A stretch of 64,000 bases of DNA from positions 76,271 to 140,270 of the forward strand of contig NZ_CALSAN010000012.1 in the NCBI RefSeq assembly GCF_943372915.1. The letters run 5' to 3'. The notes beneath the pieces were generated by a model that was not told the origin of the DNA, did not search any database, and saw only the letters and a program-made list of their open reading frames with translations. The first letter of the stretch is position 1. The number at the start of each line of letters is the position of its first letter. This document shows, one piece after another, positions 49,314-58,732 of the stretch. Source of the stretch: Ferrovibrio terrae_A. GTDB taxonomy: Bacteria; Pseudomonadota; Alphaproteobacteria; Ferrovibrionales; Ferrovibrionaceae. The position numbers and the translations under genes are program-made.

Positions 49314-50840
49314 TTAAACTTTTGCGCCCGCCAGGGGATCGAAATACAGCGCGACCTTCTTGGCCATCTGCGCATCGAGGCAGCGGTATTTCATCGCCAC
49401 GAAACCGTCTTCGGTATAGCGCACCACATCGCCTTCGGCATCAAAGGTGATCTGCAGCTTCGGATTCTTGATCTTGACGGTCAGCTTCAGCAACTCGCCC
49501 TGCAGGAAGGTGCCGGTGATCGGGCCGAACAGCAGGCCGATGGCGCTCCAGTTCTTCAGCGGAATGCGATTGCCTTCCAGCACGACATGGTCTTCCGGAC
49601 CGCATTGGTTGCGGGTGGATTTGCGCTGGTCCTGGCCGATGCGCTGGATCAGCGGATCGAGAATGCCGAGGAACTGTTCGCGGCGGTGATCCGAAAGTCC
49701 GGCGCTGATCAGCTTCTTGCGCAGTTCCTGGGCGATCTCGCTCTTTTCCTCGGTGGAATAGGCCGGATCGACGAATTCCTTTTCCAGGTCGCGATGCTCG
49801 AACAGATAGGCGATGTATTTGAGCAGGATTTCCTTCGGACCCTCGCCGATGCTTTCCTCAAACAGCTTGAGACCCTGCATCAGCTTCGGCGCCGAGAAAT
49901 GGCCGGGAATCAGCCGCGCCAGCTTTTCCGCCGTCACCAGACGCACCATGCGTTTCTCAAACAGATCGGCGGCGCCCAGCTCGATGGCGAAATCGCGGTC
50001 CTTGGTGAGCAGCGCATAGACTTCGCGGGTGGCGGGGAATTCCTCGGCGGGCTCTTCCGACAGCAGCGGTACCGAGGATATCAGCAGGCGGCGCACCAGC
50101 TGGATCACGGCCTCGCGCAGCGACGGCATCGTCTGCTTGGCGGCGATCGTATTCAGGGTGCGGGCAAAATCGGTGGCATAGGCGTCGTCATCGATGGCAT
50201 AGCGGCTGTCCAGCAGCGACATCAGCTGGATGACGCGGAGCCGTGCGTCGCGGAACTTGCCGAGCAGTTCCGGCACCGCGGTCTTGGCCTGCAGGATCTC
50301 GGCCAGCACTTCGTCCAGCACCGCCACCGCCGGGGGTTCGATGCTATTGTCGATCAGCGCAACCGCACGACCGGCCTTTTCGGTCCAGGTCTTGGTCATG
50401 TTCAGGTGATGGGCCAGTGCGCAATAGGCGATACGCGTGCCGTAGAGCGGATCTGATGCCGTCAGCTGGGTCAGCAGCCGATGGGTCAGCGGCGTATGCG
50501 GCAGTTTCTTCTCGAAAGCCTCGACCTGGGTGATCGCCGCCGTGGTGATGGCGTAGATCTTTTTCATCTTGTCGCGCACGGCGGTGTTGGTCGCCTGGGC
50601 CTGGGCGACCGCCGCCTTCTGCACCAGTGCGGCACAGAGATTTTCGGCGCCGTTCAGCAGCTTGGCGTGACCGCTGTGATGCAGCAGCTCGAGCGGCGTC
50701 AGGATGTTTTCGTCGAGATAGTCGCGGCAGACACGGCCGACCATCGCCAGAGCGCGGCGTTCCGACAAGGCATGGGCGTCCTGACACAGGACAACGCCGC
50801 TACCGACTTCCGTTATTCCCGATGGTGCACTGACGTTCAT
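49314..50840 (-). CDS. Large helical protein with a C-terminal PilZ domain
   Basis: A 508-residue protein without signal peptide. Residues 1-395 are largely helical and not recognised. The last 100 residues look like a PilZ domain: an RKSTR (R406-R410) fits the RxxxR signature and NWSAIG (N430-G435) fits the D/N-x-S-x-x-G signature, followed by beta strands (ELLKLTVKIKNPKLQITFDAEGDVVRY) and a final helix. Both c-di-GMP-binding motifs are intact, so it is a candidate c-di-GMP receptor. It stands alone on the minus strand. The role of the helical part is unknown. Confidence in the PilZ call is fair because it rests on two short motifs and fold order. Confidence 0.75.
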   Translation of the reverse strand: MNVSAPSGITEVGSGVVLCQDAHALSERRALAMVGRVCRDYLDENILTPLELLHHSGHAKLLNGAENLCAALVQKAAVAQAQATNTAVRDKMKKIYAITTAAITQVEAFEKKLPHTPLTHRLLTQLTASDPLYGTRIAYCALAHHLNMTKTWTEKAGRAVALIDNSIEPPAVAVLDEVLAEILQAKTAVPELLGKFRDARLRVIQLMSLLDSRYAIDDDAYATDFARTLNTIAAKQTMPSLREAVIQLVRRLLISSVPLLSEEPAEEFPATREVYALLTKDRDFAIELGAADLFEKRMVRLVTAEKLARLIPGHFSAPKLMQGLKLFEESIGEGPKEILLKYIAYLFEHRDLEKEFVDPAYSTEEKSEIAQELRKKLISAGLSDHRREQFLGILDPLIQRIGQDQRKSTRNQCGPEDHVVLEGNRIPLKNWSAIGLLFGPITGTFLQGELLKLTVKIKNPKLQITFDAEGDVVRYTEDGFVAMKYRCLDAQMAKKVALYFDPLAGAKV

Positions 50841-50987
50841 TTAAGGCTGCTGCCGACCCCCATTCGCAACCACTATGACAGCAGCCTGTGGAAAAGTGAA
50901 TGCGCATGTCCTTGATTCTATTAGAGATCGGCCCGAATCGGCGCAGCAGTAAAACCCCAGATTGCCCGCAGGCTACCTGCCGTAGCG

Positions 50988-51533
50988 TTATGCCTTGCGC
51001 TTAGGCATGCGGCCGCCGGGATTGGCCGGCGCGGCGGCCGTATCCCGGGCTTTGGCCAGCGGCGACAGCGGCCGCTCGCCGAATTTCCCCAGGGTGATGA
51101 GGCGGTCGTACATGACGATGGCGCCGGCGACCCCGACATTGACGCAAAAACTGGTCGGGATCTTGATCACATGGTCGCAGCGCGCCACCAGCGCCGGGCT
51201 CAGCGAGCCCATCTCCGGACCCAACACATAGGCCGCGCGCAGCGGATGGCGGAAGCTCGGCAGCTCAATGGCCTCGTCCAGCAGCTCGATCCCCACCAGC
51301 TGACAGCCGGTCGGCAGGCTCAGCTCGGCCGGTGAATCATAGGTGTACCAGGGCAGATTGTGCGGGGTCTTGCTGGTGTCGGAGCGGGCGGCATTCACCG
51401 AATAGGTGGCGGCAATGGTGAAGACGAAGCTGCCGCCGAAGGCATGTGCCGTGCGGAACAGGTTGCCGGCATTCATCGGCTTGCTCAGGCCCTCGACACC
51501 GATTCCGAAAAAGCCGCGCATCGCCAGTTCCAT
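50988..51533 (-). CDS. SpoU/TrmH-family RNA methyltransferase
   Basis: SPOUT-class 2'-O-methyltransferase of 181 residues. Family motifs are visible: the N-terminal KPMNAGNLFRTAHAFGG (motif 1), the LGPEMGSLSP loop (motif 2) and the C-terminal IKIPTSFCVNVGVAGAIVMYD knot (motif 3). The basic, proline-rich C-terminus (PANPGGRMPKRKA) may bind RNA. Substrate nucleotide unknown; TrmH/TrmL-type tRNA methylation is the usual role. The start codon is not fully certain: ATG 51533 or, four codons later, 51521. It is divergent from the asparaginase gene, 47 bases apart. Confidence 0.9.
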   Translation of the reverse strand: MELAMRGFFGIGVEGLSKPMNAGNLFRTAHAFGGSFVFTIAATYSVNAARSDTSKTPHNLPWYTYDSPAELSLPTGCQLVGIELLDEAIELPSFRHPLRAAYVLGPEMGSLSPALVARCDHVIKIPTSFCVNVGVAGAIVMYDRLITLGKFGERPLSPLAKARDTAAAPANPGGRMPKRKA

Positions 51534-51580
51534 TCCTTACGTGTATAAGACCACCGGATTCTGGACAGGAGTATACCGCC

Positions 51581-52612
51581 ATGGGCAAGCCTTTCGCTCC
51601 CCTGCCGGCGCCCGGTGCGCGGCCCTTTATCGTTGAAGTGAAGCGCGGCACGCAAGTGGAAAGCCGTCATCCGGTGATCGCCACCATCGTCGATGGCGAC
51701 GGCAAGACACTGGCGGCCTGGGGCGATCCGCAGGACTCGATCTTTCCGCGCTCGTCGAACAAGGCGATCCAGGCCCTGCCGCTGATCGAAAGCGGTGCCG
51801 CCGACGCGTTTTCCCTGAGCCAGAGCGAGCTGGCGATGGCCTGCGCCAGCCATGGCGGCGAGCTGCGCCATACCGAAACCGCCGGTGCCTGGCTCGCCCG
51901 CATCGGCCTGAAGCCTGACGACCTGGAATGCGGCGCCCACTGGCCCTATCACGACGAGACCGCGCGGCAGCTTGCCCGCGACGGCAAGGCGCCGACGCCG
52001 CTGCACAACAACTGCTCGGGCAAGCATTCCGGCATGGTCTCGGTTGCCACCCATCTGGGCGAGGATATCCGCGGCTATGTGAAGCCCGATCATGCGGTGC
52101 AGCGCCGTGTCACCGCCGCGATCGAGGATGTCTGCGGCGTGAAGATCGATCCGGCGCATTTCGCCACCGATGGCTGCTCGATGCCCACCATGGCAATCCC
52201 GCTGCACAATCTGGCCTGGGGCTTTGCCCGCTTCGTCACCGGCACAGGCCTGGCGCCCGAACGCGCCAAGGCAGCGCAGCGCCTGGCCGCCGCCGTGGCC
52301 GCGGAACCATTCTTCGTCGCCGGCACCGGCCGCTTCTGCACGGTTGTCATGCAGGCCGGCAAGGGGCGCTTCATTGCCAAGACCGGCGCCGAAGGCGTCT
52401 ATACCGCGGCCTCGGCCGGGCTTGGCATCGGCATCGCGCTGAAGGTTCTGGACGGGACGGCGCGCGCGGCGCAGACCGCGCTGGGTGGCCTGCTCGAACA
52501 CCTGCAGCTGCTGGATGACAGCGGGCGCGAGCAGATCCGGCCCCTGGTGGAGCAGCCGCTCAACAACTGGCGCGGGATCAACGTCGGCAGTATCGGCCTT
52601 CCAACCTTCTGA
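51581..52612 (+). CDS. L-asparaginase, ReAV type (class 3)
   Basis: Hydrolyses L-asparagine to aspartate and ammonium in the cytoplasm. The 343-residue protein belongs to the Rhizobium etli ReAV-type family. Every key position of the Rhizobium enzyme is present at a constant offset of ten: S58 and K61 (SxxK), S90, the zinc ligands C145, K148 (NNCSGKH) and C199. CAGGAG about nine bases upstream supports the ATG. No asparagine transporter or regulator lies next to it. Confidence 0.93.
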   Translation: MGKPFAPLPAPGARPFIVEVKRGTQVESRHPVIATIVDGDGKTLAAWGDPQDSIFPRSSNKAIQALPLIESGAADAFSLSQSELAMACASHGGELRHTETAGAWLARIGLKPDDLECGAHWPYHDETARQLARDGKAPTPLHNNCSGKHSGMVSVATHLGEDIRGYVKPDHAVQRRVTAAIEDVCGVKIDPAHFATDGCSMPTMAIPLHNLAWGFARFVTGTGLAPERAKAAQRLAAAVAAEPFFVAGTGRFCTVVMQAGKGRFIAKTGAEGVYTAASAGLGIGIALKVLDGTARAAQTALGGLLEHLQLLDDSGREQIRPLVEQPLNNWRGINVGSIGLPTF

Positions 52613-52632
52613 AGGCTGACGCCGCGCTGTCT

Positions 52633-53442
52633 TTATCTCAGGGCTGCACCCAGTGCTGCATCGGCGGCCACCGCTTGCCGCACATCGCGCCCGGCTTTCG
52701 GGGCGATCAGGCGGGCGAGTGCCAGCAGCCAGGCCATACGGCGGCGCAACTTGCGCAGGGCGTCATGCACCTCGGTGCTGGCGCTGCCCAACATGGAGGC
52801 CGCCAGCACCGGCAGCCGTGGCGGACCGGCAGCAGTGTCGTAACGCGCCAGGGAATACAGGAAGAGCAGCAGGTCGCGCGCCTGGCGTTCGGCCAGCGTC
52901 ATGCCGGGCAGATCATGGTCCTCGAAATCCAGCAGGCCGGGCGCGCCGTCCTGCCAGCTGAAATTGCGGATCTGTGCACCGCCATGCCACAACCCGGCGG
53001 CATGCAGGCGGCTGAGCAGCGCACCGGCCGCCGTGATCTGGCGCCAGCAGGCGTCGGGGTCGCTGTGGCGTAGGGCATTCAGCTGCGTTTCCAGCGCATC
53101 GCCGGCATCACCCAGCACCAGCCAGTCATCTGTGCAGCCGACCACCGGTGGCACCGGAAAACCGGCAGCCCGCAGCTCGCTCATCGCCGCGGCTTCGGCG
53201 GCCAGACCGGCGGCACCGCCGGGATTATGTGCCGGCTGCAGCATCGGCAGGCCGGAGCAAACGGCGATGATCTGCTGCATCAGCACGGAGGAGCGCAGGC
53301 GCGGCCGGGCCACGGTCTTGATCCACAGCCGCTGCCCGCCATAGCTGGCCAAAAACACCCGGTTCGGCGCCGTGCGCTGCAGGCTGCGGATCAACTCGGC
53401 AAGGCCGGCCTCCAGCGCCGGCAGGGCAGGCATCTGGTTCAT
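52633..53442 (-). CDS. Protein kinase-like / Bud32-type phosphotransferase fold protein
   Basis: A 269-residue protein with kinase-fold signatures: an N-terminal beta region with GGQRLWIKTV, where the Lys could be the ATP-contacting residue, then HAAGLWHGGAQIRNFSW, a catalytic-loop-like H-x6-N pattern, and GLLDFEDHD as a DFG-like motif. This resembles lipopolysaccharide or small-molecule kinases of the Bud32/KdkA type. It overlaps the upstream coiled-coil gene by four bases (ATGA). The start at ATG 53442 is supported by that coupling; longer frames are not. Function unknown. Confidence 0.7.
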   Translation of the reverse strand: MNQMPALPALEAGLAELIRSLQRTAPNRVFLASYGGQRLWIKTVARPRLRSSVLMQQIIAVCSGLPMLQPAHNPGGAAGLAAEAAAMSELRAAGFPVPPVVGCTDDWLVLGDAGDALETQLNALRHSDPDACWRQITAAGALLSRLHAAGLWHGGAQIRNFSWQDGAPGLLDFEDHDLPGMTLAERQARDLLLFLYSLARYDTAAGPPRLPVLAASMLGSASTEVHDALRKLRRRMAWLLALARLIAPKAGRDVRQAVAADAALGAALR

Positions 53443-53849
53443 ATGCGTGGTTTCAGCCGGCCGTCGCGGCCATAACCGGCGGCGCTGGTCTGACGCTGCC
53501 GCAGCATCTGGCGCAGCATGTCCATCATGGCGGCGGCATGCAGCTGCTCGCCGGCGATCAGCTTGGCATTCTCCTGCAGGGCGGCTTCGCAATCGGTGGC
53601 CACCGCCATCCAGCGTTCGCGCTCCACCGCAGTGGCAGTGCTACGCTGCGGCTCCAGTGCAGCCAGGCTCTGCTTCAGGATTTCGAGATATTCGCTTTTG
53701 CGCGCGGTCAACGCCTCGAAGCTGTCACGCTCGCCCTTGCGCAATGCCGCAGTTTCGGCCCGCACGATCTGGGCAAAGGTGGTTCCCAGGGTGATCAGCG
53801 CGGCCAGACTGGTCGCTACGCTGGCGGGCGGGACGTCACCGGCGCTCAT
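53439..53849 (-). CDS. Small coiled-coil protein, possible FlgN-like chaperone
   Basis: A 136-residue, mostly helical protein. Two long helices run from about residue 25 to 115, with the C-terminal helix ending MLRQMLRQRQTSAAGYGRDGRL, which is reminiscent of the FlgN flagellar chaperone end. No flagellar genes are nearby, so this call is weak. It lies between the G3E GTPase (eight-base gap) and the kinase-like gene (four-base overlap), forming a three-gene operon. Confidence 0.5.
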   Translation of the reverse strand: MSAGDVPPASVATSLAALITLGTTFAQIVRAETAALRKGERDSFEALTARKSEYLEILKQSLAALEPQRSTATAVERERWMAVATDCEAALQENAKLIAGEQLHAAAMMDMLRQMLRQRQTSAAGYGRDGRLKPRI

Positions 53850-53857
53850 CGCAGCGC

Positions 53858-55018
53858 TCAGCCGCCTTGTGCCGCGGGCGGTTCGGCTTTTTGCAGCGCG
53901 TTGAGCGTCTGTTCGATCACTTCGCGGCCGAGGTCGCGGGTAATGAAGACGATACGGCTCTGGCGGCTGTCATCGGGCCAGGCCGGAATCGTGGCCGGCG
54001 GATGGAACAGGTGCTGCACGCCATGGATCACCACCGGTCGGTCGACACCGGCGACATTCACCAGGCCCTTCACGCGCAGCAGGTTGTCGCCGCGATAGGC
54101 CGCCAGCAGGTCGAGCCAGGTGGCCAGCGTGTTCCACTCGAAGGGCTCATCGAAGGTGAGGCAGAAGGACTGGATCGAGGCATCGTGGCGATTGACGTCC
54201 AGCTTGCCATCGCTGGTTTCGAAATGCTGATGGCCGTGATCGTCATGGTGATGGTGGTCGCCATGGTCATGATGATCGTGGTCATGCCCTTGGCCATGAT
54301 CGTGATCGTGATCGTGATGATGGTGGTGGTCGGCGCCATAGGCTTCAGCGCGCAGCCAGTTCTGCACGTCAAAGCTCTTGGTGGCGGGGTCATAAAGGCC
54401 GGCGTTGAACAGCTGCTTCGGCGCGATATCGCCGCCGATCGCCGTGAAGACCGGTGCGCCGGGATTGAGATGCTGCAGGCGGTGGCGTAGCTGCTGTACG
54501 GCCTTGGGTTCGGCCAGATCGGTCTTGGTCAGCACCAGCCGGTCGGCCACGGCGGCCTGCTTCACCGCTTCGGTATGCTGATCCAGCGTGCCGCTGCCAT
54601 TCACTGCATCCACCAGCGTGACCACGCTTTCCAGGCGGCAGCGCTCGGCCACCACCGGATCGCTCATCAGGGTGTGCAGCACCGGCGCCGGGTCGGCCAG
54701 GCCTGTCGTCTCGATCACCACGCGCTTGAAGGGCTTTACCTCGCCGGAATCACGCTTGGCGGTCAGCTCACGGAAGGTGTTCACCAGATCGCCGCGCACG
54801 GTGCAGCACAGGCAGCCCGAGCTGAGCAGGATGGTGTCTTCCTTGCTGGAAGCGATCAGGGCGTGATCGAGGCCGATTTCGCCGAATTCGTTGACGATGA
54901 CAGCCGTGTCGCCCATGTCGGCATGGCGTAGCAGGCGGTTGAGCAGGGTACTTTTGCCCGCCCCGAGAAAGCCGGTAATCACGGATACCGGAATGCGTTT
55001 GTCGATCTGTTCAGACAT
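53858..55018 (-). CDS. CobW/G3E-family GTPase with a histidine-rich metal-binding segment
   Basis: Metal-chaperone GTPase of 386 residues. Walker A GFLGAGKS is at residues 16-23, the metal-binding CxCC is C69-x-C71-C72, and the G4-like TKTD lies in the G domain. A His/Asp-rich stretch (about residues 232-270; bases about 54211-54327) is fit for binding zinc, nickel or cobalt. The C-terminal CobW domain follows (about residues 280-380). AGGAG seven bases upstream supports the ATG. In this family such proteins usually deliver zinc to enzymes under zinc shortage; no Zur site was recognised here. It is the first gene of an operon with the FlgN-like and kinase-like genes. Confidence 0.93.
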   Translation of the reverse strand: MSEQIDKRIPVSVITGFLGAGKSTLLNRLLRHADMGDTAVIVNEFGEIGLDHALIASSKEDTILLSSGCLCCTVRGDLVNTFRELTAKRDSGEVKPFKRVVIETTGLADPAPVLHTLMSDPVVAERCRLESVVTLVDAVNGSGTLDQHTEAVKQAAVADRLVLTKTDLAEPKAVQQLRHRLQHLNPGAPVFTAIGGDIAPKQLFNAGLYDPATKSFDVQNWLRAEAYGADHHHHHDHDHDHGQGHDHDHHDHGDHHHHDDHGHQHFETSDGKLDVNRHDASIQSFCLTFDEPFEWNTLATWLDLLAAYRGDNLLRVKGLVNVAGVDRPVVIHGVQHLFHPPATIPAWPDDSRQSRIVFITRDLGREVIEQTLNALQKAEPPAAQGG

Positions 55019-55091
55019 CTTACGCTCCTGATGAACAGGATATTTCGGTCAGCACCGGTGCGAAGTCCAGTGCGATATCCCCGGGATCGCC

Positions 55092-56381
<1,290 letters not shown>

Positions 56382-56534
56382 GGCAGGACTTTCACGAAAA
56401 AGCGCTAAAGGGGGGTACCCGCCCGGCCGGTTCCTGTCAATAAAGCCGGGCCGGAAAGCTATTGGGGCGACCGGGCGCGGCATTAAGGAATTCAGCGGCT
56501 TGACCGGCCTTCCGCCAGCCGGTAGAGCCGCCTC

Positions 56535-57704
56535 ATGGCCCGCCGGTTGCTCATCGTCGTCCAGGAAGCCCTGTTCTTCACCACCCACCGGCTGCCCGTC
56601 GGGCGGGCGATGCAGCGCCGTGGCTGGACCGTGCATGTCGCCGCCCCGGCCGATCCGGCCATTGCCGCCCGGCTGGAGGCGGACGGGTTTGTCTTCCATC
56701 CGATCCCGCTGACCCGCAGCCGGCAGAATCCGCTGGCCGAACTCAAACTGCTGCTGGTGCTGCTGGGGCTGTTCCTGCGCCTGCGGCCACAGCTGGTCCA
56801 TCTGGTCTCGATCAAGCCGGTGATCTGGGGTGGGCTCGCCGCGCGGCTGGCGGTCCTGCCGGCCGTGGTGCATGCCATCACCGGGCTGGGCTATGTTTTC
56901 ATCCAGAGCGAAGACCGCGCCGACGCCAAGACCGGATTGCTGCGTCGCCTGATCGAGCGGCTCTATCGCCTCGCGCTGGGCTATGGCCGCAGCATCGCCA
57001 TCTTCCAGAACCCGGACGATCTGGCAGTGTTCGAAGCGCGCCGGCTGGTGCGCCCGGATCGCTGGGTGATGATCAAGGGCTGCGGTGTCGACATGCAGGT
57101 GTTTGCCGACCGGGCCGAGCCGCCGGTCGATGCCGAAAATCCCCCCGTCGTGATGTTTCCCGCGCGCCTGCTCGGCGACAAGGGCGTGCGCGAATTCGTG
57201 GCGGCGGCTGAAATCCTGCGGGCCGAGAAGGCAACTGCCCGCTTCGTGCTGGTCGGCCGGCGCGACCCGGACAACAAGACCGATATCGGCGCCGAGCAAC
57301 TCCAGGCATGGATCGATAGTGGAACGGTTGAGTACTGGGGCTTTGCCGATGACATGCCGGCGATGCTGCCGCGCGCCCATATCATCGTGCTGCCGTCGTA
57401 CCGCGAAGGCCTGCCGCGCGGCCTGATCGAGGCCGCCGCCGTTGGCCGCGCCATTGTCACCACCGATGCACCGGGCTGTCGCGAAGTGGTGCGGCATGAA
57501 GAAAATGGCCTGCTGGTGCCGGTTGGCGATGGTAAGGCGACGGCCGCTGCGATCCGCCGCCTGCTGGCGGATGTGCCGCTGCGCCATCGCCTGGCCGCCC
57601 GCAGCCGCGCCATCGCGGTGACGGAATTCTCGGTTGAACAGTTCGTCGCGGCCAGCCTGGCGACCTATGATCGCGTCTTGCGGATGCGGGGCGACACGCT
57701 GTGA
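56535..57704 (+). CDS. Glycosyltransferase family 4 (GT-B)
   Basis: Cytoplasmic, membrane-associated sugar transferase of 389 residues with two Rossmann-like halves. The donor-binding half holds the E-x7-E motif EGLPRGLIE (about residues 292-300), followed by VTTDAPGCREVV and a GLLVPVGD loop. The N-terminal acceptor half includes THRLPVGRAMQRRGW. It should add a sugar to a lipid-linked polysaccharide precursor; donor and acceptor are unknown. The 153-base gap upstream, shared with the divergent dehydrogenase gene, has a seven-base GC-rich hairpin (56421-56451) without T tract. The last four bases overlap the start of the next gene. Confidence 0.9.
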   Translation: MARRLLIVVQEALFFTTHRLPVGRAMQRRGWTVHVAAPADPAIAARLEADGFVFHPIPLTRSRQNPLAELKLLLVLLGLFLRLRPQLVHLVSIKPVIWGGLAARLAVLPAVVHAITGLGYVFIQSEDRADAKTGLLRRLIERLYRLALGYGRSIAIFQNPDDLAVFEARRLVRPDRWVMIKGCGVDMQVFADRAEPPVDAENPPVVMFPARLLGDKGVREFVAAAEILRAEKATARFVLVGRRDPDNKTDIGAEQLQAWIDSGTVEYWGFADDMPAMLPRAHIIVLPSYREGLPRGLIEAAAVGRAIVTTDAPGCREVVRHEENGLLVPVGDGKATAAAIRRLLADVPLRHRLAARSRAIAVTEFSVEQFVAASLATYDRVLRMRGDTL

Positions 57705-58708
57705 ACGCGCTGCTGCAGGACTGGCTGATCGCCCTGGCCATCGCGGTTGCCAGCGGGTTGCTGGTCTTTGCACTGATGCGTCCGCTGATCGGCTGGCTGC
57801 AGCGCCGCGCCGTGCTGGATATCCCCAACGACCGCTCCAGCCATACCGACGCCACCCCGCGCGGCGGCGGCGTCGCCGTCACGGCCGGCATCCTGTTTGG
57901 CTGCATCGTCTGGTCGGTTCTCGATTTCAGTGATTTTTTCGTGCTGGTCCTGCTCGGCATGGCGGCGCTGGCGCTGGTGTCCTGGCTCGACGACCGCCGC
58001 GGCGGCCTGCCGGTGGGCCTGCGCTTCGGCGTGCAGATGCTGGCGGTCGGCGCAGTGCTGGCGCTGCTGCCCGATTTCGCCACGGTCACCCAGGGCGCAG
58101 TGCCGCTCTGGCTCGAACGCGTGGTGCTGTTCCTGGCCTGGCTGTGGTTCACCAACCTGTTCAACTTCATGGATGGCATCAACGGCATCACCGGCGTCGA
58201 GATGGTGACGCTGGGCGCCGGTAGTGTGCTGGTTGCAGCCTGGCAGCATCCCGATCTCGCCAATGCCCCGGGTTTGGTCGTGGCGGCAGCCGCGCTGGGC
58301 TTCCTGCCGTGGAACTGGGGCCGGGCGAAAGTCTTTCTCGGTGATGTCGGCAGCGTGCCGGTCGGCTATCTGCTCGGGCTGCTGCTGCTGCTGCTGGCGC
58401 TGTCGGGCGCCTGGGCCGCGGCCCTCATTCTGCCAATGTACTACTGGGTTGATGCAACCTACACATTGCTGCGCCGCGGCTTGCGCGGTGAGAAGGTCTG
58501 GCAGGCCCATCGCAGCCACTTCTACCAGCAGGGCGCCCGTAAACTCGGCAGCCATGCGGCGGTCGCCCTGCGGATCGCGGCGCTCAATCTGCTGCTGGTC
58601 GGCCTGGCGGTCGCAAGCACGTATTCGTGGCAGGCGGCGCTGGTGGCAACGGGACTGGCGATTGCCGCCACGGCGATCGTCTGCAGGCATTTCGCCGAAT
58701 CGGCGTAA
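57701..58708 (+). CDS. WecA-like polyprenyl-phosphate sugar-1-phosphate transferase
   Basis: Starts surface-polysaccharide synthesis by moving a sugar-1-phosphate from a UDP-sugar to undecaprenyl phosphate in the inner membrane. The 335-residue protein has about ten helices. Family motifs are the early NDRSSHTDATPRGGGVAV loop, the LDDR pair (Asp-Asp) for Mg binding, NFMDGINGITGVE, the FLGDVGS motif and the late AHRSHFYQQ loop near residue 265. The GTG start overlaps the glycosyltransferase stop (GTGA). Sugar specificity (GlcNAc, QuiNAc or other) is not known. Confidence 0.92.
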   Translation: MNALLQDWLIALAIAVASGLLVFALMRPLIGWLQRRAVLDIPNDRSSHTDATPRGGGVAVTAGILFGCIVWSVLDFSDFFVLVLLGMAALALVSWLDDRRGGLPVGLRFGVQMLAVGAVLALLPDFATVTQGAVPLWLERVVLFLAWLWFTNLFNFMDGINGITGVEMVTLGAGSVLVAAWQHPDLANAPGLVVAAAALGFLPWNWGRAKVFLGDVGSVPVGYLLGLLLLLLALSGAWAAALILPMYYWVDATYTLLRRGLRGEKVWQAHRSHFYQQGARKLGSHAAVALRIAALNLLLVGLAVASTYSWQAALVATGLAIAATAIVCRHFAESA

Positions 58709-58732
58709 CGGCTAGGATGGCCGCGACCGACC

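Noticed and set aside
54211..54327. Low-complexity repeat as a separate element
   Set aside because: It codes for the His/Asp-rich metal-binding stretch of the G3E GTPase and stays in frame.
56382..57773. Upstream extension of the nucleotide-sugar dehydrogenase frame to about 893 residues
   Set aside because: The added part is antisense to the glycosyltransferase, has low-complexity composition and precedes the GTG that begins the Rossmann strand.
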